Shown here piece by piece: positions 26,542 through 37,207 of a DNA stretch of 64,000 nt; within the stretch, counting starts at the first letter, position 1; the number at the start of each line of letters is the position of its first letter. Both the position numbers and the translations under genes were made by a program. Under the pieces are notes generated by a model. It made no database searches and was not told where the DNA came from. It saw only the letters and a program-made list of their open reading frames with translations. This stretch comes from Undibacterium paludis (GTDB lineage Bacteria; Pseudomonadota; Gammaproteobacteria; Burkholderiales; Burkholderiaceae_D), in contig NZ_JAKZHX010000009.1 of NCBI RefSeq assembly GCF_022568815.1, positions 124,001-188,000 of the forward strand, written 5' to 3'.

Positions 26542-27780
26542 TTAGTTTTTGACTGGCCGTGCTGTTGCCGCCACCACTTTCACGGCATCACCATCATTGA
26601 GAAAACCGGCGCCACTGGCAACGATAGTACTGTCCGCATTCAGACCTGAGACGACCTCGACCATGTCGCCTTGTGGGGTAGCCACACGACGACCGGTCTG
26701 CAGTTTGATCTGTGTTACACGCCCGTCAGGATTGAGACGGAAAGCATAGCTGAAACCATCACGCACGACGACGGCCTGCTGCGGTATGCTCAGCGCCTGC
26801 GAGCTGCCGAGGATGAATTCCCCCTTGGCATACATGCCAGGCTTGAATGCCGGTGTTGCTGCTTTGGTTTGCTTGCTTGCTGCAGCGGCATCAGGCATCA
26901 GGTCCACATAGACCAGGCCCATCCTGGTCTGCGCATCGACTGTTGGTGATACGACCCTCACCTTGCCTTTCCATTGCGTGCCATCGGGTGCAGTGACCAG
27001 CGCCTCAGTTCCCGGAACCACCCTGGTCATTTCACTGGCGGTCACTTCTGCGCGCCACTCCAGGCGGCCCTGACGTATCATGCGGAACAGTTCTGCACCA
27101 TTACCGACCACCGCCCCCAGGGTAGCCTGGCGTGCAGTGATAATACCGGCATCCGGCGCTACCACCCTGGTATGGCGCATGCGCAATTGCTGGGCTTCAA
27201 GATTGGCCCTGGCCGCTTCTACCCTGGCTTTGGCAGTCTGCTCTGCAGTCAGGTATTGACCAACTTGCTGGGCACTCAAGGTACCACTGGATTGCAGGGC
27301 GCGGGTACGTTCTGCATTGGCGGCCGCATCTGCCAGATTGGCCTGGGCTTCCGCCAGGCTTGCCTGAGCCTGGGCCAGATCGGCCTTGACGGTTTCACTG
27401 GCGAAAGTGGCGAGTAATTGGCCACGTTGCACGGTATCGCCAATATTGGCGTGCAGTTCCTGTATGCGCAAACCGTTTGCTTCTGAACCGATCAAAGCTT
27501 CCTGCCAGGCAGCGACACCACCATTTGCAGCCAGCTTGATGGCCAGGTTGCCAGCGCTGGCCTTAATCGTGGTCACCGTCAAGGCAGGTTTGGTGGTAGC
27601 AGCCGGTGCTGACGAGGCCGTTGTACTGCTACTTGCTTTTGCTGGAGCATCGGCGGCATTGGATGCACTGGTCGCCCAGAGACTACCGACCCCGGCAACA
27701 ATGACACCGGCCAGGCTCAAGCCAAATGAAATTGGTTTGCGTGAAATGAGTTTGATCATGTCGAGTACGCTTTCTATCAA
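26542..27780 (-). CDS. RND efflux periplasmic adaptor subunit (HlyD/MFP family)
   Basis: A 412-residue membrane fusion protein. An N-terminal hydrophobic anchor (SFGLSLAGVIVAGVGSLWA) precedes an Ala-rich linker, the lipoyl-like half (ELHANIGDTVQRGQLLATF), an alpha-helical hairpin rich in Ala/Gln, the second lipoyl half (RMRHTRVVAPDAGIITAR) and a beta-barrel. It connects pump and outer-membrane channel. An internal ATG at 27759 is an alternative start. The gene lies 10 bp after the outer-membrane factor gene. Confidence 0.9.
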   Translation of the reverse strand: MIESVLDMIKLISRKPISFGLSLAGVIVAGVGSLWATSASNAADAPAKASSSTTASSAPAATTKPALTVTTIKASAGNLAIKLAANGGVAAWQEALIGSEANGLRIQELHANIGDTVQRGQLLATFASETVKADLAQAQASLAEAQANLADAAANAERTRALQSSGTLSAQQVGQYLTAEQTAKARVEAARANLEAQQLRMRHTRVVAPDAGIITARQATLGAVVGNGAELFRMIRQGRLEWRAEVTASEMTRVVPGTEALVTAPDGTQWKGKVRVVSPTVDAQTRMGLVYVDLMPDAAAASKQTKAATPAFKPGMYAKGEFILGSSQALSIPQQAVVVRDGFSYAFRLNPDGRVTQIKLQTGRRVATPQGDMVEVVSGLNADSTIVASGAGFLNDGDAVKVVAATARPVKN

Positions 27781-27790
27781 TGATGTCGAT

Positions 27791-29239
27791 TCAGGATTTT
27801 GATTTGCCAGCCGGCAGGTTTACAGAAGACATCCTTGCAGGACTGCTGTCTTGCTCTGCCGCATTCCAGCCACCACCGAGGGCGCGGTAAAGCGCGATCC
27901 AGGCACGATTTCTTTCCAGTTGCAAGGAAATCAGGGCAGACTGTGAAGCAAAGGCAGTACGCCTGGCATCCTCAAGCTCAAACAGGCTGGCCATACCCTT
28001 TTCGTAGCGCGCAGCCGTTGCGTGCAAGACCTGCTGATAGCCACGCGCCGACATGTCAGAATCAAGGCGGCGCGCATCCGTACTATTGAGGTTGACCATG
28101 GCTTCTTCCACCTCACGTACCGCCTGCCTGACTTTGGCATGGAAATTACTGCTGGCAGCCACATAGCGGGCTTTGGCTGCTTCTATGTTGGCGCTGGTCT
28201 GGCCACCATTGAACAGGGGCAGACTCAGTGCCAACGGGCCTACTGACCAGGTGTCAGTCCTGGTATCGCTACCCATGCTGCTGTAGCGCATGGTGCCAAT
28301 GGAGCCGCTCAGGCTCAGGCGAGGATAGCGCCTTGCCTCTGCCGCACCAACCTGGGCACTGGCCGCAGTCACCTCTTTCTCGGCAGCGTACACATCAGGT
28401 CGCTGCACCAGCAATTGAGCAGGAATGGAACTGACACCCAGGGGCAACAGATTCTTCGAAGTTTCACTGGCGGCGGCCAGTTTTTGCCGGAGCTCAGGTT
28501 CAGGTTTTGCCGTCAGCGCCACCAGTCCCTTGATGTCCAGGTCACACTGCGCCGCCTGCTGTATTGCCCGGCTATTCCCCTCTGCCGCACTGGCGCGTGC
28601 CAGCGTAACATTGACATTGGCCGACATGCCCGCCTGTGCACTGAGCTCGGTCAGGCGTGCTGTCTCAGCCCTTGATTTCGCGTCCTGCAAGCTCAGTTCT
28701 GCTACTTGCTGGCAACTGAGAACCGAAAAGTATAATTGCGCAACTTCGGCGGCAACAGATATCCTGGCGTCATGCCAAAGCGCCTGACTGCCTTCCAGAT
28801 CGGCCTGGGCTGCCCGGTTGCTGGCCTGGTTCGCACCAAATACATCAATTTCCCAGGATGTCTGCAAGCCAGCCTGGGCGGTAGTGGCAGCGGCGACACC
28901 AGGCTGGTTTTTGCCACGACTGGCATTGGCCACGGCGTCAACAGATGGTAGCAAGGCGGCGCCAGTGGCAACCCGTGCCGCCCTCGCCGTTTCTATGCGC
29001 GACCAGGCTTGTGCAATTGTCGGACTGGCCGATTGAGCTGCTTCTATTAATTCAAGCAAGGTGGCATCGCCATGTAGCTGCCACCATTTGCGCAGCTCGA
29101 CATTTTTTTCCGTGTTCGGTAAGGCCTCTTGCCATTGCGCCGGCAATGTCGCCGTACTCTGCGCGGGAGGGTAAGCGGTAGCACAGGCTGCCAGCATAAC
29201 AGCAGAGCCTGAAACAAGAAGAAAGCGTCGTATAGTCAT
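27791..29239 (-). CDS. RND efflux outer-membrane lipoprotein (NodT/OprM family)
   Basis: A 482-residue TolC-like outer-membrane factor with lipoprotein signal MTIRRFLLVSGSAVMLAAC. Two repeats of the OEP domain follow, with the conserved RPDVYAAEKEV segment and LSLPLFNGGQTSANIEAAKARY near the second repeat. The ATG at 29239 begins the signal peptide; the open frame to 29365 overlaps the regulator gene and is not needed. It starts 25 bp after the TetR stop, so regulator and pump genes form one transcript. Confidence 0.9.
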   Translation of the reverse strand: MTIRRFLLVSGSAVMLAACATAYPPAQSTATLPAQWQEALPNTEKNVELRKWWQLHGDATLLELIEAAQSASPTIAQAWSRIETARAARVATGAALLPSVDAVANASRGKNQPGVAAATTAQAGLQTSWEIDVFGANQASNRAAQADLEGSQALWHDARISVAAEVAQLYFSVLSCQQVAELSLQDAKSRAETARLTELSAQAGMSANVNVTLARASAAEGNSRAIQQAAQCDLDIKGLVALTAKPEPELRQKLAAASETSKNLLPLGVSSIPAQLLVQRPDVYAAEKEVTAASAQVGAAEARRYPRLSLSGSIGTMRYSSMGSDTRTDTWSVGPLALSLPLFNGGQTSANIEAAKARYVAASSNFHAKVRQAVREVEEAMVNLNSTDARRLDSDMSARGYQQVLHATAARYEKGMASLFELEDARRTAFASQSALISLQLERNRAWIALYRALGGGWNAAEQDSSPARMSSVNLPAGKSKS

Positions 29240-29264
29240 ATAGCTGTCCACGGTATGTAAATTT

Positions 29265-29984
29265 TCAAGAAACAGGGTGTCGCCGTTTTTTTTCGTCTTC
29301 GCACATGGCCAAGGCATAATCCACCATACGTGCTGCGTACTGATCAATAGCCCTGGGCTTGGCAATCAACCCCGGCCTGATTGCCATCATCACATCGCCG
29401 CTAATCATCAGTGAAATGGCAAGTCCCGTGATGGAAAATGCCAGGCGATGCACATCGTCATCGGCCCTGGGAATCTCAAGATAACGACATAAAAGCCTTG
29501 TCATACCCTGATGTGCCGGCTTGATGGCACTGTCGATTTCTTCCACCCACAGGCCAGTGGGCTCCAGCATTTCGCGAAAATGCAGTTTCATGCAGGTTTC
29601 CATTATCTCGCCCTGCTTGAGCGAATCTGTAAAAGTGCAAATCAGGCTCGTCAATGCCAAACGCAAATCAAGTTCATCCTGCTCAAAAATGGCAGGATCA
29701 ACATTGGGATTGGTACGCGGGTCATTAAAAACCGCACGGTACAGACCGGCCTTATCACCAAAATAATAGCTGATGGCGGAAATATTCACATTGGCGACCC
29801 TGGCAATTTCCCTTGTGGATGTCTTGGCGTATCCGCGCTCTGCAAACAGGTTCAATGCACTGTCAAGCAGGCGCGTACGCGCCTCCATGCCATCAATCCT
29901 CAAGATCTTACCCTCATGGCTTGTGGCTGGCGCTTTTGGCTGGTCGGGATTTCTCCCTTTTTTTGGCTGGCTGGAATTTTTCAT
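29265..29984 (-). CDS. TetR-family regulator (CecR-like, DUF1956 domain)
   Basis: A 239-residue repressor-type regulator. After a 32-residue polar N-terminal tail, the TetR HTH (LLDSALNLFAERGYAKTSTR then REIARVANVNISAISYYFGDKAGLY) spans about residues 38-84. The C-terminal ligand part resembles DUF1956 of CecR/YbiH. It is the first gene of the efflux operon, so autoregulation is expected, and twin palindromes lie 18-57 bp before its start. No good Shine-Dalgarno sequence precedes the ATG. The ligand is unknown. Confidence 0.87.
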   Translation of the reverse strand: MKNSSQPKKGRNPDQPKAPATSHEGKILRIDGMEARTRLLDSALNLFAERGYAKTSTREIARVANVNISAISYYFGDKAGLYRAVFNDPRTNPNVDPAIFEQDELDLRLALTSLICTFTDSLKQGEIMETCMKLHFREMLEPTGLWVEEIDSAIKPAHQGMTRLLCRYLEIPRADDDVHRLAFSITGLAISLMISGDVMMAIRPGLIAKPRAIDQYAARMVDYALAMCEDEKKRRHPVS

Positions 29985-30001
29985 TTGCGGATACTAACAC
30001 A

Positions 30002-30041
30002 TAAATCAAACGTTTGATTTAACTAACAAACGTTTGATTTA
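30002..30041. promoter_or_regulatory. Twin TetR operator candidate
   Basis: A perfect 20-bp palindrome TAAATCAAACGTTTGATTTA lies at 30002-30021. Its right 15 bp (CAAACGTTTGATTTA) are repeated at 30027-30041, giving a second, half-conserved site with the CAAACGTTTG core. The centres are 20 bp apart, about two helical turns, so two dimers could bind on one face. The site is just upstream of the TetR gene. Confidence 0.78.
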
Positions 30042-30211
30042 TGGCCAGCAACTGCATCCCAGGAAAATATTCGATCAACACGCGCCTTTCCATGGAGCCT
30101 GTCACTTGCAAATGAATTTATCCCCTCAAGTTTGCTTCAAGGTCACAGCAAAGTCATATTGGCAGTTTAGTCTTCACGAAAATCGCTTTTCAAACTCCCC
30201 GGACCATCAAA

Positions 30212-32200
30212 GTGAACTTCCTTACTTCGCCCGCCATCAAACTATTACGTAATGTCAAAATCGCGCATAAATTCAGTTTTGTCGCCTTGGCATTCGCCAT
30301 CCCGCTGCTCGCACTGCTGGCCCTGCTATTCCAGGACTTGCGCCAGGATGTAATGCAAATCGAATCAAAACAAAATGCCCTCACGATGATCAGTATGCAC
30401 AATGATTTGCGCACACTGACACAAAAGCAGCGCTCTTTGCAGCACATGCTTCTCATGGGCAACAAGCAATCGACCAAACTCATCAACGAGAATCAGGACA
30501 AGATAGAACAATTACTGACGAAACCCGGATACCAGAAAGGAATCAAGGATCTATGGAGTGGCCTGAAAACCAGGCAGTCCCTGCTTAAAGCACCTGAAAG
30601 CTTTACTGAGCATGGCAAGCTGATCACAGCAATAGACAATGAGATCATGAAAATTGCCAATAGTTCCAAACTGGCACTCGACACAGAATTGAAAACACAT
30701 CAGCTGGCCAATATTTACCTCTCTACCCTGCCACAACTGGAAGAAAAAATAGCTGTCATTGCCGGTCGTGGCGCTTCTTATATCGACACAGGATTATTTG
30801 AGGCTGGCGAAGATGTCATGCTCAACTCACTGCATTTGCTGGTCAGACATAATTTGTCCGAACTGATCCAGGTTTTGCAAGGCATGAATCATTATGGCAA
30901 GGATTACGCGGATGTCAGCAACGATGCGCAAAACCGCCTGGGCATAGCGCAAAAATTCCTGGCCCGCTCACAAGATGAGGTACTGGCTTCCGTCAATCAG
31001 GGTACGGGCAGCAGTTTTTTTGATGCTGGTAACGAAACACTCCTGCAACTGACACAAAGCAAGAACGCAATAGCACATCTGATCAACCAGAACCTGGAAC
31101 TGGATATCGTCAGAATCACTGAACGTGTCTGGCGCTTGTCGGCAATGATTATTGCCTTGCTCGCCCTGGCAAGCTATTTTCTGATCGCCATTTATCAAGC
31201 CCTGAGCAGCGACTTGCAAGTCTTGTCACAAGCCGTAGCAGAAACAGCAGCCGGCAATTTGCAAAACCGGGTACGCAGTAAGGGCAAAGATGAAATGGCG
31301 CAATTAATCAATGCAGTAGGTGGCATGAACCATGAATTGAGCAAACTGGTCAACAACATACGCCATAGCGCCCAGACCGTCGATGGGATCGCCAGGGAAA
31401 TTCATGATGAAAATACCGACCTGGCCAGCCGCACAGAGAGTCAGGCAGCGTCGTTGCAGCAAACTGCCGGCGCCATTGATGAGCTGGCAGCAACCATCAC
31501 TGAAAATGCTGGTAATCTGGCACAGGCAAACACCTTGATACACAGCTCGGCAGAACGCGTACAACATGGTTTGGCAGTCATGGACAAGACCATACTGGCC
31601 ATGCAGACAGTCAGCAGCAGCGCCAAAAAGATTACCGAAATTATCGGCGTCATGGATGGCATCGCCTTCCAGACCAATATCCTCGCTCTGAATGCGGCTG
31701 TAGAAGCCGCCAGGGCAGGTCAGGAGGGTCGCGGCTTTGCCGTGGTTGCCTCCGAAGTACGCAACCTGGCGCAGCGCAGTGCAAATGCCGCGAAGGAAAT
31801 CAAGGGATTGATCGTCACCTCAGGCGAAGCCGTGGCAACTGGCTGCACCATGATCAACACGGCGGGTGAAACCATGCGTGGCATAGCGGATAATGTCGAC
31901 ATCGTCACTGAATTGATCAGGCAGATAGCCCAGGCCAGCCAGGAACAAAGCGCCGGGATTGCCGATGTCAATCTGGCGATATCAGATATCGACCAGATCA
32001 CTCAGGACAATACCAGGCTGGTCGAAATGGCGAGTGAGTCAACCGCAAAACTGGAAGAGCAGGCTGTCTCACTTGGCGCTGCGGTCAGCGTCTTCAAGAC
32101 TACAACTGTCAGCAACGAAATGCAGCATCTGCAACTGATCAGCCAGCATGAGGCCATCGCTGCCCTGCCAGTGCCGCGCTCACAAAAGCGGGCGGCATAG
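30212..32200 (+). CDS. Methyl-accepting chemotaxis protein
   Basis: A 662-residue membrane chemoreceptor. TM1 lies at about 23-43, an all-helical sensing region containing a nitrate/PilJ-like pattern ([20 protein letters not shown]) at 44-300, TM2 at about 306-328, a HAMP linker to about 385, and the cytoplasmic signalling domain with the hairpin tip [20 protein letters not shown] near residue 485. It relays ligand binding to CheW/CheA. The start is a GTG at 30212; no better start was seen. It stands alone between the efflux regulator and a bidirectional terminator. Confidence 0.92.
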   Translation: MNFLTSPAIKLLRNVKIAHKFSFVALAFAIPLLALLALLFQDLRQDVMQIESKQNALTMISMHNDLRTLTQKQRSLQHMLLMGNKQSTKLINENQDKIEQLLTKPGYQKGIKDLWSGLKTRQSLLKAPESFTEHGKLITAIDNEIMKIANSSKLALDTELKTHQLANIYLSTLPQLEEKIAVIAGRGASYIDTGLFEAGEDVMLNSLHLLVRHNLSELIQVLQGMNHYGKDYADVSNDAQNRLGIAQKFLARSQDEVLASVNQGTGSSFFDAGNETLLQLTQSKNAIAHLINQNLELDIVRITERVWRLSAMIIALLALASYFLIAIYQALSSDLQVLSQAVAETAAGNLQNRVRSKGKDEMAQLINAVGGMNHELSKLVNNIRHSAQTVDGIAREIHDENTDLASRTESQAASLQQTAGAIDELAATITENAGNLAQANTLIHSSAERVQHGLAVMDKTILAMQTVSSSAKKITEIIGVMDGIAFQTNILALNAAVEAARAGQEGRGFAVVASEVRNLAQRSANAAKEIKGLIVTSGEAVATGCTMINTAGETMRGIADNVDIVTELIRQIAQASQEQSAGIADVNLAISDIDQITQDNTRLVEMASESTAKLEEQAVSLGAAVSVFKTTTVSNEMQHLQLISQHEAIAALPVPRSQKRAA

Positions 32201-32255
32201 CGCAGTATTTCAATACCCGGAGTCAGGCTGCACTGATACATGGATCAAGCATAAA

Positions 32256-32286
32256 AAAACCACCGGATTTCAGGTCCGATGGTTTT
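32256..32286. terminator. Bidirectional terminator between chemoreceptor and merR
   Basis: Stem AAAACCA-c-CGGA (32256-32267) with TCCG-a-TGGTTTT (32275-32286), one mismatch and a 7-nt loop, flanked by an A-run on the left and T-run on the right. It serves both convergent genes. Confidence 0.85.
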
Positions 32287-32321
32287 CAAGTGACTGATGC
32301 TGCCCGAGATTGTTGCGCAAC

Positions 32322-32696
32322 TCAGACTTTCAGCAGTACCAATACGTCTTGCAGTTCATCACGAATCTGATGAAGGCTAATTGGCTCATCAATCGGGTCG
32401 ATAGTAGCACTGTCTACCGGACCACCATTGACATTGAGTTTGTTGCGAGCACCATTGATGGTAAAGCCCTGCTCATATAACAGTTCGCGGATACGGCGTA
32501 TCAGCAGAACCTCATGATGCTGATAATAACGGCGATTACCGCGTCGTTTTACCGGCTTCAGTTGCGAAAATTCCTGCTCCCAATAGCGCAGCACATGTGG
32601 CTTGACGCCACATAATTCACCAACCTCACCTATCGTGAAGTAGCGTTTAGCGGGAATCGGCGGCAATACAAAGGACTCAATCTTGATTTCTGTCAT
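32322..32696 (-). CDS. MerR-family transcriptional regulator
   Basis: A 124-residue regulator. The MerR HTH reads YFTIGEVGELCGVKPHVLRYWEQEF (about 19-43), then the wing KRRGNRRYYQHHEVLLIRRI. The C-terminal part is short and carries no cysteine metal site. A gene of this type regularly follows ihfA in beta- and gammaproteobacteria; its target is not known. It starts 8 bp after the ihfA stop and ends the translation operon. Confidence 0.87.
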   Translation of the reverse strand: MTEIKIESFVLPPIPAKRYFTIGEVGELCGVKPHVLRYWEQEFSQLKPVKRRGNRRYYQHHEVLLIRRIRELLYEQGFTINGARNKLNVNGGPVDSATIDPIDEPISLHQIRDELQDVLVLLKV

Positions 32697-32704
32697 GGAA
32701 AGTA

Positions 32705-33118
32705 TCAGGCAGCATGAGCAAGAGGTTGACTACCAACATCGTCCACCATGCCTTTAAGTTTTTGGCTGGCATGGAAAGTTACGACACGACGGGCAGTAAT
32801 AGGAATTTCTTCGCCAGTTTTAGGGTTGCGACCAGGGCGTTGCGGCTTGTCACGCAACTGAAAATTACCAAAGCCGGATAACTTGACGGCCTCGCCCCTT
32901 TCCAGTGCATCACGGATTTCATCGAAAAAAGTCTCTACCATGTCTTTGGCTTCCCGCTTGTTCAAACCCACATGTTCAAACAAAAGCTCAGCCAGCTCTG
33001 CCTTGGTCAAGGTAGGCAATTCTTTTTCCGCCTGTGAACGTGCCCTGGCTTCCTGCATGGCCCGGTTCAGGTCAGCATCCAGCACTGACTGGAACTCGGC
33101 GGAAATTACATCATTCAT
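32705..33118 (-). CDS. ihfA: Integration host factor subunit alpha, N-terminally extended
   Basis: A 137-residue HU/IHF-fold DNA-bending protein. The IHF-alpha core begins at [15 protein letters not shown] (residue 37) and includes [10 protein letters not shown], the DNA-intercalating [14 protein letters not shown] and [14 protein letters not shown]. coli IhfA is 99 residues, so about 35 extra charged residues precede the core here. The ATG at 33118 has an AAGAG-type ribosome site; an ATG at 33058 would leave a 15-residue extension but lacks a ribosome site. Downstream of pheT as in E. coli. Confidence 0.93.
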   Translation of the reverse strand: MNDVISAEFQSVLDADLNRAMQEARARSQAEKELPTLTKAELAELLFEHVGLNKREAKDMVETFFDEIRDALERGEAVKLSGFGNFQLRDKPQRPGRNPKTGEEIPITARRVVTFHASQKLKGMVDDVGSQPLAHAA

Positions 33119-33170
33119 GTTCAAAACTCTTCTCGATTAAATCTACAATATCCGGCAAATCCAGACAATA

Positions 33171-35597
33171 TCAACGCAACTTGGCAGCAAACTGTTGACT
33201 TGCTGCTTGCACCAAGGCATTCATTGCTGCCTCAACCTTATCATCTTGCAGGGTACTTTGAGTATCTTGCAAGCTAAAGCGGAAAGCAAGGCTTTTCTCA
33301 TCAGCTTCCAGGCCTTTACCGCGATATTCATCAAACAAAACAATAGCTTGCACAATTTTACACGCTTCGTTTTCCTGTGTCTCGCGCTTGAAAACGTCCA
33401 GCAAATTCTGCACCAAAACTGTCTGTTTGACAACCAGCGCAAGATCCCTGGTCACTGCCTGGAATTTGGAAATTTCCTGGTAAACAGGGATATCCACTTG
33501 CTGCAACGCGACGACTTCCAGTTCAAATACGACCGGAGCCAAAGGCAGATCATATTTTTGTTGCAGACGTGGATGCAGCTCACCGATAAAACCTATTGCC
33601 TTACCATCAAATTCTACGATGGCGCTGCGACCCGGATGCAAGGCCGGATGCTCATTTTTTACAAAACGCAAACTGCCAGGCGCAAACAGGGCTTCCAGGT
33701 CAGCTTTGACATCAAAGAAATCAACATTACGGGTATCCTGCCCCCACTGTTCCTCTGCCACCGGGCCATAGGCCAGCGCCGCCAGACGCTTGGGTTGATG
33801 GTAACCAGCTACGGCTAGTGGACCATCCTGTACACTGTCATCTTGCAGATACACGGCGCCAATTTCAAAAATTCGCACACGGTTGAGCTTGCGGTTCAAG
33901 TTATAGCGAGCATTGGCAACGAGGCTGCCTATCAGATTGGTGCGCATGACACTCATCTGGCTGGCGATAGGATTCAACAGACGTACAGGCTTGTCATTAC
34001 CGGCAAAATCTTTTTCCCAGGCTTCTTCGACGAAGCTGTAGTTGACAACTTCCTGATAGTCCTGATCAGCAACCAGCCTGCGAATGGCAAACAGTGATCG
34101 CTGGTTTTCCGGTGCGATCAGCATTGCACTGGCAGCCACTGGCGGCAAGGTCGGGATGTTTTCGAAGCCATATACGCGTGCGACTTCCTCAATCAAGTCC
34201 TCTTCGATTTCCATATCGAAGCGATAAGAAGGAGGCGTCACCAGGAACTCCCCTGGCTGCTGAGTAAACTGCAAACCCAAGCGAGTGAAGATATCGGCTA
34301 TCTGCGCATCATCAAGCGCCACGCCGATGACTTTCACCGCACGTGCAGTACGCAGCTTGACTGGGGGGCGCTGTGGCAGGTTGACGATCTGGTCATCTAC
34401 CGGACCCAGCTTGACCTGGTTGCTGCCACCACAAATTTCAACGATCAGGGCGCTGATACGCTCTATATGCTCGACGATGGATTCAAAATCAACACCACGC
34501 TCAAACCTGTGCGCAGCATCGGTTGAGAAATTGAAACGACGGGCACGGCCTTGTATCGCCTGCGGCCACCAGAAAGCGGCTTCCAGATAAATATTCTGTG
34601 TATCGAGCGTGACGGACGTAGAATCCCCTCCCATGATGCCAGCCAGGGATTCGATTTCTTTATCGTCAGAAATCACGCCTACCCAATCATCGACTTCAAC
34701 CGTATTACCATTGAGCAGCTTCAGTGATTCGCCAGCTTTACCCCAACGTACTTCCATGTTGCCATGGATTTTATCGAGATCAAACACATGGGAAGGACGA
34801 CCAAGTTCCAGCATCACATAGTTGGATATATCCACCAGGGCCGAAATCGGGCGCTGACCGCTACGCTCCAACCTTTGTTTCATCCAGTCTGGTGTGGCGG
34901 CACGGGCATTAACGCCACGAATGACACGACCACAAAAACGGCCGCACAAATCCGGCGCAGAAATCTTGACCGGCAAAACCTCTTGCAAGCTCACTTGCTG
35001 GGTAAGGATTTCAGGCAATTGCAGGGGTGTGCCCGTCAATGCCGACACTTCACGCGCAACGCCAAGCACAGACAGGCAATCGGCCTTGTTTGGTGTGAGT
35101 TTGATCGTGAATTTAAGATCATTGAGCTGATAATAATCGCGAAAATTCTGACCAACCGGTGCGTCCGAAGGCAGATCCATCAGGCCGCCATGGTCTTCCG
35201 ACAATTTCAATTCACGGGCGGAACACAGCATGCCGTAGGACTCTACCCCACGCAGTTTGCCCACCTTGATTTCAAATGGTTTGCCATCTGGACCAGGAGG
35301 CAGGATGGCACCAACCATGGCGCATGGCACCTTCATGCCTACCCGCACATTCGGTGCGCCACAGACGATGTTGAGCAAGCTGCCTGTGCCTACATCAACC
35401 TGGCAGACATTGAGCTTGTCAGCATCAGGATGTTTGGCGATTTCGCGGATTTCCGCGACGACGACATTGTTAAATGGTGGAGCAACCGGCTCCACCTCTT
35501 CGACTTCCAGTCCCGACATGGTCAGCAGATGGGACAACTCATCCGAAGTCATCTTCGGATCAACCATGGTACGTAGCCAGTTTTCAGAAAATTGCAT
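33171..35597 (-). CDS. pheT: Phenylalanine-tRNA ligase beta subunit
   Basis: An 808-residue subunit, usual length. The N-terminal tRNA-binding (EMAP-like) domain covers about 40-150, then B3/B4 editing, B5, the catalytic-like core and the C-terminal ferredoxin-fold anticodon-binding domain ([14 protein letters not shown] to the end). With PheS it charges tRNA-Phe in the cytoplasm as an alpha2-beta2 enzyme. It lies 76 bp after pheS and 53 bp before ihfA. Confidence 0.97.
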   Translation of the reverse strand: MQFSENWLRTMVDPKMTSDELSHLLTMSGLEVEEVEPVAPPFNNVVVAEIREIAKHPDADKLNVCQVDVGTGSLLNIVCGAPNVRVGMKVPCAMVGAILPPGPDGKPFEIKVGKLRGVESYGMLCSARELKLSEDHGGLMDLPSDAPVGQNFRDYYQLNDLKFTIKLTPNKADCLSVLGVAREVSALTGTPLQLPEILTQQVSLQEVLPVKISAPDLCGRFCGRVIRGVNARAATPDWMKQRLERSGQRPISALVDISNYVMLELGRPSHVFDLDKIHGNMEVRWGKAGESLKLLNGNTVEVDDWVGVISDDKEIESLAGIMGGDSTSVTLDTQNIYLEAAFWWPQAIQGRARRFNFSTDAAHRFERGVDFESIVEHIERISALIVEICGGSNQVKLGPVDDQIVNLPQRPPVKLRTARAVKVIGVALDDAQIADIFTRLGLQFTQQPGEFLVTPPSYRFDMEIEEDLIEEVARVYGFENIPTLPPVAASAMLIAPENQRSLFAIRRLVADQDYQEVVNYSFVEEAWEKDFAGNDKPVRLLNPIASQMSVMRTNLIGSLVANARYNLNRKLNRVRIFEIGAVYLQDDSVQDGPLAVAGYHQPKRLAALAYGPVAEEQWGQDTRNVDFFDVKADLEALFAPGSLRFVKNEHPALHPGRSAIVEFDGKAIGFIGELHPRLQQKYDLPLAPVVFELEVVALQQVDIPVYQEISKFQAVTRDLALVVKQTVLVQNLLDVFKRETQENEACKIVQAIVLFDEYRGKGLEADEKSLAFRFSLQDTQSTLQDDKVEAAMNALVQAASQQFAAKLR

Positions 35598-35673
35598 AAT
35601 TCAGCCGTTTAATGTTGGATGCAGGGCGCAATGCGCCACTCAAAAATTCGGGGATACGCTATCAGCTATTTGA

Positions 35674-36690
35674 TTAGTTGAATTGCTTCAGGAAGCGCAG
35701 GTCACCCTCATAAAACAGGCGTAAATCGTTGACGCCGTAACGCAGCATGGTCAAGCGCTCCAGGCCGGAACCAAAGGCGAAGCCTATGTATTTTTCCGGG
35801 TCCAGGCCCATATTGCGCACCACGCTAGGGTGCACCTGGCCAGAACCTGATACTTCCAGCCAGCGACCTTTCAATGGCCCGCTACCGAAGGCGATATCGA
35901 TTTCTGCCGAAGGCTCAGTGAACGGGAAATAAGAGGGGCGGAAACGCACCTGCAAATCATCCGTCTCAAAGAAGGCTTTGACGAAGTTCAGATACACGCC
36001 CTTGAGGTCAGCAAAACTGATGTCTTCAGCAATCCACAAGCCCTCAACCTGATGAAACATCGGGGAGTGCGTGGCATCGCTGTCGACGCGATAAGTACGG
36101 CCAGGTGCGATGACCTTGATCGGCGGTTTGTTCATGCGCGCATAACGTACCTGCATGGGGCTGGTGTGAGTGCGCAGCAATAATTGTTTGCCCTGGCTAT
36201 CTTTACCATCGACATAAAAGGTGTCCTGCATGGAACGCGCTGGATGGTTTTCCGGGCTGTTCAGAGCCGTAAAATTGGTCCAGTCCGTTTCGATTTCGGG
36301 GCCATCTGCCACGTCAAAACCGATGGAGCGGAAGATTTCTTCCACACGCTGCCAGGTACGCATGACAGGGTGTATGCCACCAACACCGCGGCCGCGGCCA
36401 GGCAAACTGACGTCAATCGCCTCTGCATTCAGGCGAGCCTGCATTTGTGCATTGGCCAGTGCTTCACGCCTTTCAGTCAAGGCTTCTTCAATCTGCATTT
36501 TGGCAGCATTGATGACTGCGCCCTGAACTTTCTTTTCCTCCGGTGGCAATTTGCCCAGACTTTTCATCTGTTCAGTAATCTGACCACTCTTACCAAGGTA
36601 GAGCGCTTTCGCGTTCTCTAATGCGGCAGCATCATTGGCTGCCAGAAAATCAGCACGTGCCTGGCTGACGATTTGATCTAAAGGGTTCAT
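35674..36690 (-). CDS. pheS: Phenylalanine-tRNA ligase alpha subunit
   Basis: A 338-residue class II synthetase catalytic subunit. Coiled-coil N-terminus, then motif 2 region ([15 protein letters not shown]) and motif 3 ([19 protein letters not shown]). The ATG at 36690, with an AAGG ribosome site, begins the conserved start [12 protein letters not shown]; an open frame continuing to 36792 passes through the terminator-like hairpin and is not expected to be translated. That upstream frame happens to contain [10 protein letters not shown], where the T-rich tract gives several Phe codons. Confidence 0.96.
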   Translation of the reverse strand: MNPLDQIVSQARADFLAANDAAALENAKALYLGKSGQITEQMKSLGKLPPEEKKVQGAVINAAKMQIEEALTERREALANAQMQARLNAEAIDVSLPGRGRGVGGIHPVMRTWQRVEEIFRSIGFDVADGPEIETDWTNFTALNSPENHPARSMQDTFYVDGKDSQGKQLLLRTHTSPMQVRYARMNKPPIKVIAPGRTYRVDSDATHSPMFHQVEGLWIAEDISFADLKGVYLNFVKAFFETDDLQVRFRPSYFPFTEPSAEIDIAFGSGPLKGRWLEVSGSGQVHPSVVRNMGLDPEKYIGFAFGSGLERLTMLRYGVNDLRLFYEGDLRFLKQFN

Positions 36691-36730
36691 GCCTTGTTCC
36701 CGCTTACCATGAAGCTGAAATAATGATCTG

Positions 36731-36767
36731 AAAACAAAACGGGGCATAGGATTGAACCTCTGCCCCG
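36731..36767 (-). terminator. Terminator or attenuator hairpin between rplT and pheS
   Basis: On the minus strand, CGGGGCA (36767-36761) pairs with TGCCCCG (36746-36740), with an inner AGG/CCT pairing, followed at once by TTTTGTTTT (36739-36731). This is a complete intrinsic-terminator shape 41 bp before the pheS start. It may separate the ribosomal-protein transcript from pheST or act as an attenuator. No leader peptide with a Phe run was found before it. Confidence 0.75.
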
Positions 36768-36820
36768 CTTGATATTTGCAACCGGCTTGCACCAGTCGCT
36801 AGACTTACCGTCCGCTTGAA

Positions 36821-37180
36821 TTAAGCAGCCAGGTTAGCTTTGACCTGATTAACAATCGCAGCAAATGCTGGTTTGTCAGTCACGGCCATGTCAGCCAGTA
36901 CCTTACGGTCGAGTTCAATCGCGGCTTTTTTCAGGCCGTTCATAAACACGCTGTAAGTCATACCATGTTGACGTGTCGCTGCATTGATACGTGTGATCCA
37001 CAATGCACGGAATACACGTTTCTTGTTGCGGCGATCACGGTATGCATATTGACCAGCGCGCATAACTGCTTGCTTGGCAATACGGAATACCTTACTGCGA
37101 CGACCACGGTAACCTTTGGCAAGGTTCAGAACTTTTTTATGACGGGCACGAGCTGTAACCCCACGTTTTACTCTAGGCAT
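36821..37180 (-). CDS. rplT: 50S ribosomal protein L20
   Basis: 119 residues, full length, with the basic start [30 protein letters not shown] and the C-terminal globular part. It binds 23S rRNA early in assembly and in E. coli represses its own operon. An AGGAG ribosome site lies 5 nt before the ATG. It follows rpmI by 27 bp. Confidence 0.98.
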   Translation of the reverse strand: MPRVKRGVTARARHKKVLNLAKGYRGRRSKVFRIAKQAVMRAGQYAYRDRRNKKRVFRALWITRINAATRQHGMTYSVFMNGLKKAAIELDRKVLADMAVTDKPAFAAIVNQVKANLAA

Positions 37181-37207
37181 AATAACTCCTTAAATATGAG
37201 TATGAGG

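Noticed and set aside
34764..35576. 270-codon plus-strand frame opposite pheT
   Set aside because: Shadow of pheT; no promoter or protein pattern.
36691..36792. Possible Phe-rich leader peptide [10 protein letters not shown] before pheS
   Set aside because: It is in frame with pheS, has no stop before it, and starts inside the hairpin arm; Phe codons come from the T-tract. A classical leader would precede the terminator.
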